A stretch of DNA of 64,000 nt from Deferribacter autotrophicus. GTDB taxonomy: Bacteria; Chrysiogenota; Deferribacteres; Deferribacterales; Deferribacteraceae. The notes below the pieces were generated by a model. That model was not told the origin of the DNA, ran no database searches, and saw only the letters and a list, made by a program, of their open reading frames with translations. The stretch spans positions 302,222-366,221 of the forward strand of contig NZ_VFJB01000005.1 of NCBI RefSeq assembly GCF_008362905.1, in the 5' to 3' direction. The position numbers and the translations under genes are program-made. How positions within the stretch are numbered: the first letter of the stretch is position 1; every line of letters starts with the position of its first letter. Shown here in pieces: positions 8,484 through 17,277 of this stretch.

Positions 8484-9353
8484 ATGGTAAAAAGTATGAC
8501 TGGATATGGTAAAGTTTTAGTTTCTGATGATTTGTGTGATGTGAAAGTAGAGATTAAAACTTTAAATAGTAAGTTTTGTGATATAAACATGCGACTTCCA
8601 CGTCAATACATGTTTCTTGAAATAACTTTAAGAAATTTAATCAAAGATTCTTTAAAAAGGGGAAAAGTGGATATTTTTATTGAAATAAGTCCAAAAAAAG
8701 TGGTCAATGTTCCTGTTTTGAATAGAAACTTGCTTTCTTCTTATATGGCAATTTTAAGACAGCTGCAAATGGAGAGTGAAATTATAGATGATATTAGAAT
8801 AGATCATATTTTAAAATTTCAGGATGTTATAAGTTATGAAGATAATGAGGAATTATATAGTGAAATAGGAAATTTAATAGTCAAAGGGGTAGAAGAGTGC
8901 CTTGCTAAAGTCAATGAGATGAGAGCTGTTGAAGGGGAATCTCTTAAAAAGGATATACTTGATAAGGCAGATGAAATTAAAAGTATTGTGAGTAATATTG
9001 AAAAGAAGGCGAATGAAAATTTTGATATTCAGTATAAAAGACTTGTTGAAAGGTTAAAAGAATTAGAGATGAATGTGGATGAAGACAGATTAATGCAAGA
9101 AGTTGCAGTAATGGCCGAGCGATCCGATATTAATGAAGAAATTGTGAGGATTTATTCTCATTTAAATCAGATTAAAAGTGTATTAGATAGCGAAGAAGAG
9201 GTTGGTAAAAAGCTTGATTTTTTAGCTCAGGAACTGCACAGGGAATTTAATACTATTGGTTCAAAAGCATTGTTGTCAGAGATAAAGAATAATGTTATAA
9301 AAGGCAAAGTGGAAATTGATAAAATAAGAGAGCAGGTGCAGAACCTTGTCTAG
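8484..9353 (+). CDS. yicC: YicC family protein (endoribonuclease-type)
   Basis: The 289-aa protein starts MVKSMTGYGK and ends with the DUF1732 domain (GSKALLSEIKNNVIKGKVEIDKIREQVQN), the diagnostic ends of the YicC family. E. coli YicC is reported to be an endoribonuclease with a role in small-RNA decay, and older work links it to stationary-phase survival. It begins the operon yicC-gmk-rpoZ-coaBC-udg, and its stop overlaps the gmk start by 8 bases, the common order in many bacteria. Confidence 0.95.
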   Translation: MVKSMTGYGKVLVSDDLCDVKVEIKTLNSKFCDINMRLPRQYMFLEITLRNLIKDSLKRGKVDIFIEISPKKVVNVPVLNRNLLSSYMAILRQLQMESEIIDDIRIDHILKFQDVISYEDNEELYSEIGNLIVKGVEECLAKVNEMRAVEGESLKKDILDKADEIKSIVSNIEKKANENFDIQYKRLVERLKELEMNVDEDRLMQEVAVMAERSDINEEIVRIYSHLNQIKSVLDSEEEVGKKLDFLAQELHREFNTIGSKALLSEIKNNVIKGKVEIDKIREQVQNLV

Positions 9354-9957
9354 AGGAAAGCTTTTTGTTATAAGTGCTCCAAGTGGAGCCGGCAAAACAT
9401 CTTTATGTAATAAGTTGCTTGCAAAGTATCCAGAAAGATTGCGATATTCCATATCGTTTACTACAAGGGAGCCAAGGGTCGGGGAGGTAGATGGAGAAGA
9501 TTATTTCTTTATTAGTGAAAGAAAATTTAAGGAAATGATTGATAATGAAGAGTTTTTAGAGTGGGCTGTGGTGCATGGAAATTACTATGGCACGTCAAAA
9601 CAAGTTATAGAAAAACATTTAAATGATGGTTATGATGTAATTTTAGATATTGACCCTCAGGGAGCCAGACAGATAAAAAATAAGTTTCTTGATGCCGTAT
9701 TTATTTTTATTGTGGCTCCAAGTATAAAAGAGTTGAAAAACAGGTTGATAAATAGAAGAACTGAAAGTATGGAGAAGATTAATTTAAGATTGAAAAATGC
9801 CCTTGAAGAGATTAAATTTTTTAAAATGTATGATTATTTGATTATAAATAGATTTTTGAATGTTGCTTTTGAAGAGCTTGATGCAATTTATAGGGCTGAG
9901 CATCTTAAAACGAAAGACATAGATGATATAGAAAAAATTGTAGATTTGGAGGTCTAA
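9346..9957 (+). CDS. gmk: Guanylate kinase
   Basis: The start is TTG at 9346, inside the end of yicC, and gives MSRGKLFVISAPSGAGKTSL. The 203-aa enzyme has P-loop APSGAGKT, the GMP-binding YSISFTTREPRVGEVDGEDY segment and the lid arginines (NRRTES). It phosphorylates GMP to GDP with ATP. Only one base separates it from rpoZ, the usual neighbour. Confidence 0.96.
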   Translation: MSRGKLFVISAPSGAGKTSLCNKLLAKYPERLRYSISFTTREPRVGEVDGEDYFFISERKFKEMIDNEEFLEWAVVHGNYYGTSKQVIEKHLNDGYDVILDIDPQGARQIKNKFLDAVFIFIVAPSIKELKNRLINRRTESMEKINLRLKNALEEIKFFKMYDYLIINRFLNVAFEELDAIYRAEHLKTKDIDDIEKIVDLEV

Positions 9958-9958
9958 C

Positions 9959-10174
9959 ATGGCACTTTTAAATATCGAGAAAGCTATAAAAAGAGATGAT
10001 GTGGCAAGTAGATTTAAATTGTCAATTATTGGTAGTCAGAGGGCAAGAGAGCTTTATGAAAAAAAAGAGGACACTCTTCCTCCTCAGGTAGAAGGATATT
10101 ATAAAAATATCACAATTGCGTTAGCTGAGCTTGTAGAAAATAAAATAGACTTTGAAGAAGAGGATAATGAGTAA
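9959..10174 (+). CDS. rpoZ: RNA polymerase omega subunit
   Basis: The 71-aa protein has the omega-subunit core: residues 1-20 contain the VASRFKL segment, then SQRARELYEKK, then KNITIALAELVENKI. Omega assists assembly of the beta' subunit. GGAGGTCTAAC precedes the ATG, and the gene overlaps coaBC by 8 bases. Confidence 0.94.
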   Translation: MALLNIEKAIKRDDVASRFKLSIIGSQRARELYEKKEDTLPPQVEGYYKNITIALAELVENKIDFEEEDNE

Positions 10175-11357
10175 TTTTCTGATTTGTGTAACTGGTGGTA
10201 TTGCTGCCTATAAGATACCTATACTTTGCAGGATATTAATTAAAAACGGTCATAATGTAAAAGTAGCTATGACCGAAAATGCTGCAAAGTTTATAACTCC
10301 ATTAACCTTTGAAAGCTTAACTAAAAACAGGGTATACATTGATGATTTCCTGACGGATGTTGAACCTAGCTCAATTGATCATATTGATCTAGTAAATTGG
10401 GCAGATAAGATTGTTATTGCCCCCTGTAGTGCAAATACCTTATCAAAAATTGCAAATGGTATTGCTGATAACCTTGTTACATCTGCTATGCTTGTGGTGA
10501 AAGATAAGCCTGTTTATATTTTCCCCTCAATGAATAGTAATATGTATGATAACTATTTTGTTCAGGAAAATATTAAAAAGCTTAAAAAAGTAGGTTATTA
10601 TGTTTTTGAACCGGCAGAAGGGGATCTTGCCTGTCAAACTGAGGGGAAAGGAAGACTTATTGAGCCAGAAGAAATTTATAGAATTGTCGCAGAAGAAAAG
10701 TTTAAAGGTTTAAAGTTTATTGTAACTCTTGGTCCCACCAAGGAAGATATTGACCCTGTAAGATTTATAACTAACAGATCAAGCGGCAAAATGGGGTATC
10801 AGATTGCCAAATATATCAGGGAACAAGGCGGAGAAGTATTAATTATTGCAGGTGATACGTGCCTTGATTTAAGTGGATATAATGTGATTCATGTTAAAAG
10901 TGCTGAGGACATGTTAAAAGCTGTATTATCTCACTTTAACGATTGTGATATTTTGCTAAAGGCAGCTGCTGTGGCTGATTACAGGGTAAAGGATATTGCG
11001 GGGCAGAAAATAAAAAAAGATTTAGAGTCTTTTCAAATTGAGTTGATAAAAAACAAGGATATTCTTTTAGAAGTTTCAAAGATTAAGAGAGATGATCAGG
11101 TAGTTGTTGGTTTTGCTGCAGAAACTCATGATATTGAAAAAAATGCAATAACAAAGCTTGAAAATAAAAAGCTTGATATGATTGTGGTTAATGATGTTTC
11201 AAGGAGTGATATAGGTTTTGAGTCAGACTATAACGAAATAAATATATTTCTAAAAAGTGGTGAAAAGATATTTGTTGAGAAAAAAACAAAAAGTGAGATT
11301 GCAAAGATTATTGTAGATAAAGCTGTTGATATTTACAGAGATAAAAATGAGAGATAA
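10167..11357 (+). CDS. coaBC: Bifunctional phosphopantothenoylcysteine decarboxylase / phosphopantothenate-cysteine ligase
   Basis: The ATG at 10167 is preferred (AAGAGG five bases upstream, N terminus MSNFLICVTGGIAAYK) over a TTG at 10152. The 396-aa protein has an N-terminal flavin-dependent CoaC domain (GGIAAYK, IAPCSANTLSKIANGIADN, SMNSNMYDN) to about residue 180. The C-terminal CoaB domain has LGPTKEDIDPVRFITNRSSG and LKAAAVADYR. It performs two consecutive steps of coenzyme A synthesis. Overlaps with rpoZ and the following glycosylase gene indicate one operon. Confidence 0.96.
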   Translation: MSNFLICVTGGIAAYKIPILCRILIKNGHNVKVAMTENAAKFITPLTFESLTKNRVYIDDFLTDVEPSSIDHIDLVNWADKIVIAPCSANTLSKIANGIADNLVTSAMLVVKDKPVYIFPSMNSNMYDNYFVQENIKKLKKVGYYVFEPAEGDLACQTEGKGRLIEPEEIYRIVAEEKFKGLKFIVTLGPTKEDIDPVRFITNRSSGKMGYQIAKYIREQGGEVLIIAGDTCLDLSGYNVIHVKSAEDMLKAVLSHFNDCDILLKAAAVADYRVKDIAGQKIKKDLESFQIELIKNKDILLEVSKIKRDDQVVVGFAAETHDIEKNAITKLENKKLDMIVVNDVSRSDIGFESDYNEINIFLKSGEKIFVEKKTKSEIAKIIVDKAVDIYRDKNER

Positions 11358-11973
11358 TAGTTATTTATCAGAAGTTTATGGTATCGAGGAAATTCTTTTA
11401 AAAGATGATTATAATTGTGAAGATAGCCTTTATCAACTTTATGAGGAAAGTGTAAAAAGTTGTGAAAAATGTAGGCTTGCAAAAGGTCGTACAAACATAG
11501 TATTTGGAGAAGGGAATCCCAAAGCTGAATTAATGTTTGTGGGGGAAGGCCCCGGTGCAGAAGAGGACAAGCAGGGCAGACCTTTTGTAGGGAGAGCAGG
11601 CCAGCTTTTGACAAAGATGATAGAAGCTATGAAGTTTAAGAGGAGTGAAGTATATATTGCAAATATTGTAAAATGCAGACCTCCTAATAATAGAGCTCCT
11701 TTTCAGGATGAAATAAATATATGTATTCCTTATTTGCATAAGCAGATTGAAATTATTTCACCAAAAGTGATTGTATGTCTTGGAAGTATAGCTGCAAGTT
11801 CCCTTTTAAATACGACTAAAGCAATCAGTAAAATTCGCGGAGAGTTTAGAGATTTTAGAGGGATAAAAGTAATGCCCACTTTTCATCCTGCTTATCTTTT
11901 AAGAAATCCTAAGATGAAAAAGCTAGCTTGGGAAGACCTTCAAAAAGTTATGAAACTCCTTGGTAAATTGTAA
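11347..11973 (+). CDS. Uracil-DNA glycosylase, family 4 (iron-sulfur type)
   Basis: The ATG at 11347 overlaps the coaBC stop by 11 bases and gives 208 aa. The sequence shows the family-4/5 layout: an iron-sulfur cysteine pair (SCEKCRLAKGR), the catalytic motif GEGPGAEEDKQGRPFVGRAGQLL, further cluster cysteines at IVKCRPP and at NICIPY, and the C-terminal HPAYLLRNP motif. It removes uracil from DNA. Family 4 enzymes are common in thermophiles and in many AT-rich anaerobes. Confidence 0.94.
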   Translation: MRDNSYLSEVYGIEEILLKDDYNCEDSLYQLYEESVKSCEKCRLAKGRTNIVFGEGNPKAELMFVGEGPGAEEDKQGRPFVGRAGQLLTKMIEAMKFKRSEVYIANIVKCRPPNNRAPFQDEINICIPYLHKQIEIISPKVIVCLGSIAASSLLNTTKAISKIRGEFRDFRGIKVMPTFHPAYLLRNPKMKKLAWEDLQKVMKLLGKL

Positions 11974-12342
11974 AAAAGATCACACAAATTCCTAGTTCTA
12001 GTTTTAAATAGGTTCAGGCTTAGGTCGAGGTTTAGTGGATAGGAAAATGATATAAATATTAAGATGTTAGAACGTTTAAACGTTGGAACTTTTATTCCTC
12101 CCCATTTATCTATTTCCTTACTTTAATTTTTATTTTATTTATCTGAGTTGCCAGGCAATCTATTAAATGATTTTTTCAGAGGAAACGTTTTAACATGTAA
12201 AAATTTCAACATTGAACCTCAAACCTTGAACATTGAACCTCAAACCTTGAACCTTGAACATTGAACATTGAACATCGAACTAAAATATTTTATAAAATAT
12301 TTTGATTGAAAATTTTATTGAAATGTCTAGATTAATAATACT
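11974..12342. repeat. 369-bp intergenic region with tandem and dispersed repeats
   Basis: No coding frame is supported. A 21-bp unit is repeated in tandem at 12208-12228 and 12229-12249, followed by shorter TTGAACATTGAAC-like units to 12280. An AAGATGTTAGAACG...ACGTTGGAAC block (about 12060-12090) and a pyrimidine-rich CCTCCCCAT block recur in the gap at 15076-15365, so these are two copies of a dispersed composite repeat. Function is unknown. Confidence 0.8.
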
Positions 12343-13782
12343 ATGAAATTGGTCAGAAAAGAAAAGTTCATTTATGAGATACCTATTGATAAAGAGTTAG
12401 GGATGAGAGTCCCTGGACTTGTCTTTGCATCTGAGGATATGATAGAATCTATTGAGACAGAAGGAGTGCTTCAACAGGTTGCAAATGCTGCTACACTACC
12501 TGGTATTCAAAAGGCATCAATTGCTATGCCGGATATTCACTATGGTTACGGTTTACCCATAGGTGGTGTTGTGGCTACAGATGTGGATGAGGGGGTTATT
12601 ACTCCTGGAGGAGTGGGGTTTGACATCAATTGTGGTGTGAGACTCATTACCTTTGATATCAGTATTGATGATCTGAATGTGGATTTGGAGTCATTAGCTA
12701 AAAAGCTTTACAGAAATATTCCTTGCGGTGTTGGTGAAGGTGGAAAAATTAAAGTTAAGAAGCAAGAGTTAAAGCAGGTTTTGAAAAAGGGGGCGAGATG
12801 GGCTGTAGAGAACGGATTTGGTAATGAAAGGGATTTAGAGGCTACAGAATCATATGGCTTCCTTGCCAGTGCAGATCCTGAAGCAGTGTCAAATAAAGCT
12901 TATGAGCGAGGCTATGATCAGCTTGGAACTCTTGGAAGTGGAAACCACTTTGTTGAGATTGGATGTGTAGAAACTATTTTAAATAAAGATGTAGCTGAAA
13001 AATGGGGGTTATTTGAAAAACAACTGACTTTACTCATACATACAGGCTCAAGAGGGCTGGGACATCAAGTATGCACAGATTTTCTGGGGATTTTTGAAAA
13101 ATCGCTTTTAAAATATGGGATAAGCGTTCCAGATAAACAGCTTGCCTGTGCTCCTGTGAAATCTCCTGAAGGAAACAAATATCTTGCAGCTCTATCCTGC
13201 GCAGCAAATTTTGCATGGGCAAACAGACAGATATTAATGCATCTTTCTATTGAGACAATTATGGAAGTGTTAAATATATCTAGAAAATTGCTGAATCCTC
13301 GTTTGGTATATGATGTTGCTCATAATATTGTAAAATTTGAGCGTTATGAGATAGATGGTAAAGAGAGGCTTCTTGCCGTTCATAGAAAAGGAGCCACTAG
13401 GGCGTTACCTCCTAATCATGAAGAATTACCAGATATGTATAAAGATACTGGTCAGCCCGTAATAATTCCTGGTGATATGGGAAGATATTCATATCTACTT
13501 GTTGGTGGCAAAAAGGCTGAGGAGTTAAGTTTTAATTCCGCCTGTCATGGTGCAGGTAGAAAACTTAGTAGACATAAAGCAATCAAAATGGCTCAAGACA
13601 GGAACATAGCTGAAGAATTGAAGTTAAAAGGGATTTTTGTTATAAGTAGAGGTAAAAGGACATTAAAAGAAGAGATGCCTGAAGCTTATAAAGATGTGTC
13701 AGACGTGGTGGATGTGGTGGATTATTTAGATATTGCTAAAAAGGTATTAAAGTTAAGACCATTATGTGTAATAAAAGGGTAA
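12343..13782 (+). CDS. rtcB: RNA-splicing ligase RtcB
   Basis: The 479-aa protein has all RtcB signatures: MPDIHYGYGLPIGGV, the metal-binding Cys97 in GFDINCGVRL, GSGNHFVEI, HTGSRGLGHQV and the guanylylated histidine His347 in AVHRKGATRA. It ligates RNA 2',3'-cyclic phosphate (or 3'-phosphate) ends to 5'-OH ends with GTP and Mn2+. No intein is present. No archease gene is recognisable next to it. The downstream 99-aa gene is in the position archease can occupy but does not look like archease. Confidence 0.97.
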   Translation: MKLVRKEKFIYEIPIDKELGMRVPGLVFASEDMIESIETEGVLQQVANAATLPGIQKASIAMPDIHYGYGLPIGGVVATDVDEGVITPGGVGFDINCGVRLITFDISIDDLNVDLESLAKKLYRNIPCGVGEGGKIKVKKQELKQVLKKGARWAVENGFGNERDLEATESYGFLASADPEAVSNKAYERGYDQLGTLGSGNHFVEIGCVETILNKDVAEKWGLFEKQLTLLIHTGSRGLGHQVCTDFLGIFEKSLLKYGISVPDKQLACAPVKSPEGNKYLAALSCAANFAWANRQILMHLSIETIMEVLNISRKLLNPRLVYDVAHNIVKFERYEIDGKERLLAVHRKGATRALPPNHEELPDMYKDTGQPVIIPGDMGRYSYLLVGGKKAEELSFNSACHGAGRKLSRHKAIKMAQDRNIAEELKLKGIFVISRGKRTLKEEMPEAYKDVSDVVDVVDYLDIAKKVLKLRPLCVIKG

Positions 13783-13786
13783 ATGA

Positions 13787-14086
13787 ATGGAAAGGTGGAT
13801 GGCTGTTTTTGATAATATGAGATTTGAAGAGGTTTCCTTTAATAAATTGAATGATGGTAATATTGAAATTACATTTCTCAAAAGAAGAGAGATACATACT
13901 GGTAAGATTGTTAAAGAGAATAGTTTTACAAAGGTATTAAAGATAGAAACTGATGATGGGCTTGAATTTGCGGTGGTGGATTTTCATGAGATGGATTCAT
14001 TTTTTGAAAATAACAATATCCTTTTTCAAAACAGAAAAGGGCTTCATAAAGAAATAAAAAGATACATAGAGTTTTCACTTTCGTGA
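13787..14086 (+). CDS. Hypothetical protein between rtcB and a dehydratase-like gene
   Basis: I do not recognise this 99-aa protein. It is acidic/basic mixed and rich in beta-type segments (NIEITFLKRREIHTGKI, FTKVLKIETDDGLEFAVV), with no membrane helix or cysteine motif. Two starts are possible: ATG at 13787, or ATG at 13799 behind AAAGGTGG. Four bases separate it from rtcB, and its stop overlaps the GTG of the next gene by 4 bases, so it belongs to the same transcript as both. Confidence 0.7.
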   Translation: MERWMAVFDNMRFEEVSFNKLNDGNIEITFLKRREIHTGKIVKENSFTKVLKIETDDGLEFAVVDFHEMDSFFENNNILFQNRKGLHKEIKRYIEFSLS

Positions 14087-15075
14087 AAAAAATCGGTTTT
14101 ACTACCACAATTCCTGTAGAAGTTATTATTGCCGGTGATTGTTTGCCGGTGGATTTGAATAATGTTTTTATAACTTCAGAAAAACCGTATACTTATATCG
14201 AAAAAGCGGAAGAGGATGGGCTGCCTAGAAATACTTGTAGTTGGATTAAAGGGATATATACTGCCGTGATGAATAAAAGTGTTGATGAAGTAATTGGGGT
14301 AGTGGAAGGGGACTGCTCAAATACCCATGCTTTAATGGAAATTTTTAGGGACAATGGAATACCTGTTTTGTCCTTTGCATACCCATATGGTGAGAAAGAA
14401 AAGTATGCTTTATTAAAAAAACAGATTGAAAAATTAATGTTACATTTTGGTCTAGATTGGAAAATACTGGAAAAAACAGTTTCCAGAATTGATAAGATTC
14501 GTGAAAAACTGATAATGCTTGATAATTTGACGGTGGAAGGTTATGTGAACGGTTTTGAAAATCATTTATGGCTTGTGTCTTCTACCGACTTCAATTCAAA
14601 TTATATTAGATTTGAAAAAGATTTAGAACAGTTTCTTGATGAAGCGAAGAGTAGAAAAAGAAAAGATGCAAAGGTACGACTCGGATTTATTGGGGTTCCA
14701 ACCATATTTTCGGATATATATCAATTTGTGGAAGAGAGAGATTGTGCTGTGGTTTTTAACGAGGTGCAGAGACAGTTTTCCATTCCATACCTTGAATATG
14801 ATTACGTAGAGCGGTTTGTAAGATACACTTATCCGTATGATATAACTTATCGTCTTGCAGATATTAAAAAAGAGATTGTAAAAAGAGAGATAGATGGCAT
14901 TATTCACTATGTCCAATCTTTTTGTTACAGGCAAATTCAGGATGTAATTTTCAAAAAAGAGCTTGATGTGCCAGTGATAACCATAGAAGGTAATGATCCT
15001 GAGTCTATTGATGCAAGGACAAAGATAAGATTGGAATCTTTTATCGAGATGTTGATTGGAAAAAGAGGCGTGTAG
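14083..15075 (+). CDS. 2-hydroxyacyl-CoA dehydratase (HgdB/YjiM)-like protein
   Basis: The GTG start overlaps the previous stop (GTGA). The 330-aa product resembles the HgdB/FldB/BcrB-type subunit family. It has an early AGDCLPVDL cysteine, then PRNTCSWIKG and VEGDCSNTHAL, and further cysteines at RDCAVVF and SFCYRQIQD near the C terminus. Such proteins bind an iron-sulfur cluster (4Fe-4S in dehydratases, a double-cubane cluster in the DCCP branch) and are reduced by an ATP-dependent activator, which is encoded next at 15393. There is only one dehydratase-type subunit here rather than the alpha/beta pair. That favours a YjiM/DCCP-like protein over a classical dehydratase, and the substrate is unknown. 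Confidence 0.75.
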   Translation: MKKIGFTTTIPVEVIIAGDCLPVDLNNVFITSEKPYTYIEKAEEDGLPRNTCSWIKGIYTAVMNKSVDEVIGVVEGDCSNTHALMEIFRDNGIPVLSFAYPYGEKEKYALLKKQIEKLMLHFGLDWKILEKTVSRIDKIREKLIMLDNLTVEGYVNGFENHLWLVSSTDFNSNYIRFEKDLEQFLDEAKSRKRKDAKVRLGFIGVPTIFSDIYQFVEERDCAVVFNEVQRQFSIPYLEYDYVERFVRYTYPYDITYRLADIKKEIVKREIDGIIHYVQSFCYRQIQDVIFKKELDVPVITIEGNDPESIDARTKIRLESFIEMLIGKRGV

Positions 15076-15365
15076 TGTGTGTTCAAAGTTCAATGTTCAA
15101 AGTTCAAGGTTTAACCCGTGTAATATAGCTATTGACCAACTCATGTGAGTCTAATAATATAAAAGATATCAAAAGCTACATTATGTTTATATATATTTAT
15201 TACACGGGTTAAAGGTTGAGAGGAATAGGAAGATGATAAATGTTAAGATGTTAAAACGTTGGAACGTTAGAACGTTGAAACGTTGGAATATTGATTTTTT
15301 TATATCTCCCCATCCTCCCATCTTCCTCATTTACTTTTTGATTAGGATTATTTGCAAAAATTGGT
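15076..15365. repeat. Intergenic repeat region with 16-bp inverted repeat
   Basis: No gene is seen. The left part has TTCAA-type short repeats (GTTCAAAGTTCAATGTTCAAAGTTCAAG-like, 15080-15108) echoing those before rtcB. A perfect 16-bp inverted repeat lies at 15110-15125 and 15198-15213 (arm TTTAACCCGTGTAATA). Right of it is an AAGATGTTAAAACGTTGGAACG block with several ACGTT units and a CCTCCCATCTTCCTC tract shared with the gap at 11974-12342. Confidence 0.8.
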
Positions 15366-15392
15366 GTGATGCTAGTGGGTGTGCGGTTGCAA

Positions 15393-16142
15393 ATGGATAA
15401 ACTTGGAATAGATATTGGCAGCAGATTTGTAAAAATTGCTTATTACCATAAGAATGACCTTATTTTAAAGCGTATTGATACAATACAATTTTATAAAAAT
15501 TGTGTTGGTCAAAATAATGGCGAAATGGTAGTAAATTTAGAAAATTTTGTGGATGATTTTCAGTTTAAAGATATTGTGGCTACCGGTTATGGTAGGAATG
15601 TAATGTCATTTAAAAATGCAAAAATTATTTCAGAGATAAAAGCTCACTTTAAGGGAACTTTGAATCAGATGAAAGAGGAGAATTTTACATTAATTGATAT
15701 AGGTGGGCAGGATTCTAAGGTTATTTATGTAAAAAATGGGTATATCGAAGATTTTGTGATGAATGATAAGTGTGCAGCAAGCACAGGTAGATTTCTTGAA
15801 AATGCAGCAAATATCCTTGGTATAACCCTCGAAGAGCTTTCATCTGAAGTGAGAAATCCTGTTAAGCTAAACAGTACATGTGCAATTTTCAGTGAATCTG
15901 AGATTATAGGAAAAATAGCAGAGGGGTATAGAATATCTGATATAGCTGCTGGAATAAATGAATCAATTGCAAAGCGTATTTTTCCTATGCTGAAAAGATT
16001 TAAAAATCAAAGATATTTTGCATCGGGCGGGGTTGCTTCTCTTTACGGAGTAATATTTTTTCTTGAAAGATTACTAGATAATAGGATTGAAATAGTTGAT
16101 AACGCTCAGTATAATGGAGCAATTGGCTGTTTATTTTACTGA
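15393..16142 (+). CDS. Dehydratase activator ATPase (BadF/BadG/HgdC family)
   Basis: I choose ATG 15393 because the protein then begins MDKLGIDIGSRFVKI, as the family does. In-frame GTG/ATG codons at 15366/15369 are alternatives. The 249-aa protein is an ASKHA-fold ATPase with LGIDIGS, LIDIGGQDSKVI and ASGGVASLYGV. The two cysteines that would hold the bridging 4Fe-4S cluster of the dimer are in DKCAASTGRFLE and NSTCAIFSESE. It delivers low-potential electrons to a dehydratase-like partner, here most likely the product of 14083-15075. Confidence 0.88.
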   Translation: MDKLGIDIGSRFVKIAYYHKNDLILKRIDTIQFYKNCVGQNNGEMVVNLENFVDDFQFKDIVATGYGRNVMSFKNAKIISEIKAHFKGTLNQMKEENFTLIDIGGQDSKVIYVKNGYIEDFVMNDKCAASTGRFLENAANILGITLEELSSEVRNPVKLNSTCAIFSESEIIGKIAEGYRISDIAAGINESIAKRIFPMLKRFKNQRYFASGGVASLYGVIFFLERLLDNRIEIVDNAQYNGAIGCLFY

Positions 16143-16154
16143 GGGAAGCTTGCA

Positions 16155-16676
16155 ATGAAAGTTAGTAAAAGTATTGTAAAGGATGATTTCCCTTCTATTC
16201 TGGAAACTTTTAAGGTTGCTCTGGAAACAGTATTTTTTAATGAAAAAGCGTTAATAAAATTGATTTTAAACAAGAAACATAGTTTAAATTTGATTTCTCT
16301 ATTTATTCTGGTGCTTTCTTTACCTGTGAAAGGTATTGATGGTAAAATAAACTATCATATCGGCAATATAATTGAGGCTATTTTACTTACACTTTTTTTT
16401 ATACTATTTTTGTATCTATTATCACCAAACAAAAAGTTACCTATAGGAGCATTTTTCAGGATTTTTTTGGCTTTTGAAGTAATCGATATATTGGCGCTAA
16501 TTACAATAGCTTTGCCAGCTAATTATTTGAAATATTTTTATGCGTGTCATATTGCCTGGTATTTGAGTTTATCTGTATTTGCATTTAGTAAAATCAATAG
16601 GATAAATTATGTATTATCGACCTTTTTTGTGATAATTACTTTCTTTGTTGTGAATCTTCTACCTGCAGTTCTTTAA
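16155..16676 (+). CDS. Hypothetical multi-pass membrane protein
   Basis: The 173-aa protein has a soluble N-terminal stretch of about 45 residues followed by four or five hydrophobic helices (around 48-64, 72-95, 103-122, 128-145, 150-170). I do not recognise a family, although the layout recalls small Yip1-like proteins. It follows the activator gene after 12 bases and overlaps the convergent thioesterase gene by 41 bases at its 3' end. Confidence 0.7.
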   Translation: MKVSKSIVKDDFPSILETFKVALETVFFNEKALIKLILNKKHSLNLISLFILVLSLPVKGIDGKINYHIGNIIEAILLTLFFILFLYLLSPNKKLPIGAFFRIFLAFEVIDILALITIALPANYLKYFYACHIAWYLSLSVFAFSKINRINYVLSTFFVIITFFVVNLLPAVL

Positions 16677-17166
16677 TACGATTGACAATTTTTTCTAGAT
16701 AAATTTTATCTTTATCAAAGAGAAGGTACTGGATAGTTTCTTTCATCTTATTATCAGGTATTTCTACAAAGTATCCTTCACCTTCAACAAGAATATTTTC
16801 ATTTTTATCGATTATTTTCCCTTTTACTGTAACAATACCTTTTTTTTCATCAGTAAAATTAGTCACCACTTTGTAAGAATGTTCAATATAAAGTGACTTT
16901 TTAAATTTTATCTGTAACTTTCTTGTAAAATAAAGATTTTTGCCATTACCGAACACATAGGCACACCATCCCATGGTTTCATCTAATAGTGCTGTTGCTA
17001 TTCCTCCATGAACAATCCCTTTAAATCCGTTATATCCATCAGGGATAAAAATGTCAGAGCATACAAAATCATCTTCAACATAAAAAAGGTGTTTCAGGCT
17101 TACAGGGTTTTTTCTGCCACAAACAAAACATTTAGTAGAATGTGGTAAATACTTTATTTTGTTCAT
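16636..17166 (-). CDS. Hotdog-fold thioesterase (PaaI-like)
   Basis: The 176-aa protein has the PaaI-type motif GIVHGGIATALLDETMGWCAY, in which the HGG region and the following aspartate/glutamate shape the active site. An N-terminal pair CFVCGRKNPVSL gives a CxxC feature seen in many acyl-CoA thioesterases of this group. It hydrolyses an acyl-CoA. The residues after about 150 (a charged helix) extend beyond the core domain and overlap the convergent membrane-protein gene. Confidence 0.88.
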   Translation of the reverse strand: MNKIKYLPHSTKCFVCGRKNPVSLKHLFYVEDDFVCSDIFIPDGYNGFKGIVHGGIATALLDETMGWCAYVFGNGKNLYFTRKLQIKFKKSLYIEHSYKVVTNFTDEKKGIVTVKGKIIDKNENILVEGEGYFVEIPDNKMKETIQYLLFDKDKIYLEKIVNRIKELQVEDSQQRK

Positions 17167-17277
17167 ATGAAAAGTTTATCAAAAATTTTATCTTTTTCAA
17201 ACATTTTTTAATTATTCTTGATAAATATTATAGGTTTTGTTAATATCAGCCAAAAATAAAAATTATGGAGGTCATCT

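Noticed and set aside
12208..12280. Repeats considered as a CRISPR array
   Set aside because: The 21-bp units are in direct contact without unique spacers and no cas gene is near.
13787..14086. Archease as partner of RtcB
   Set aside because: The 99-aa protein is too short and lacks the archease sequence features I would expect.
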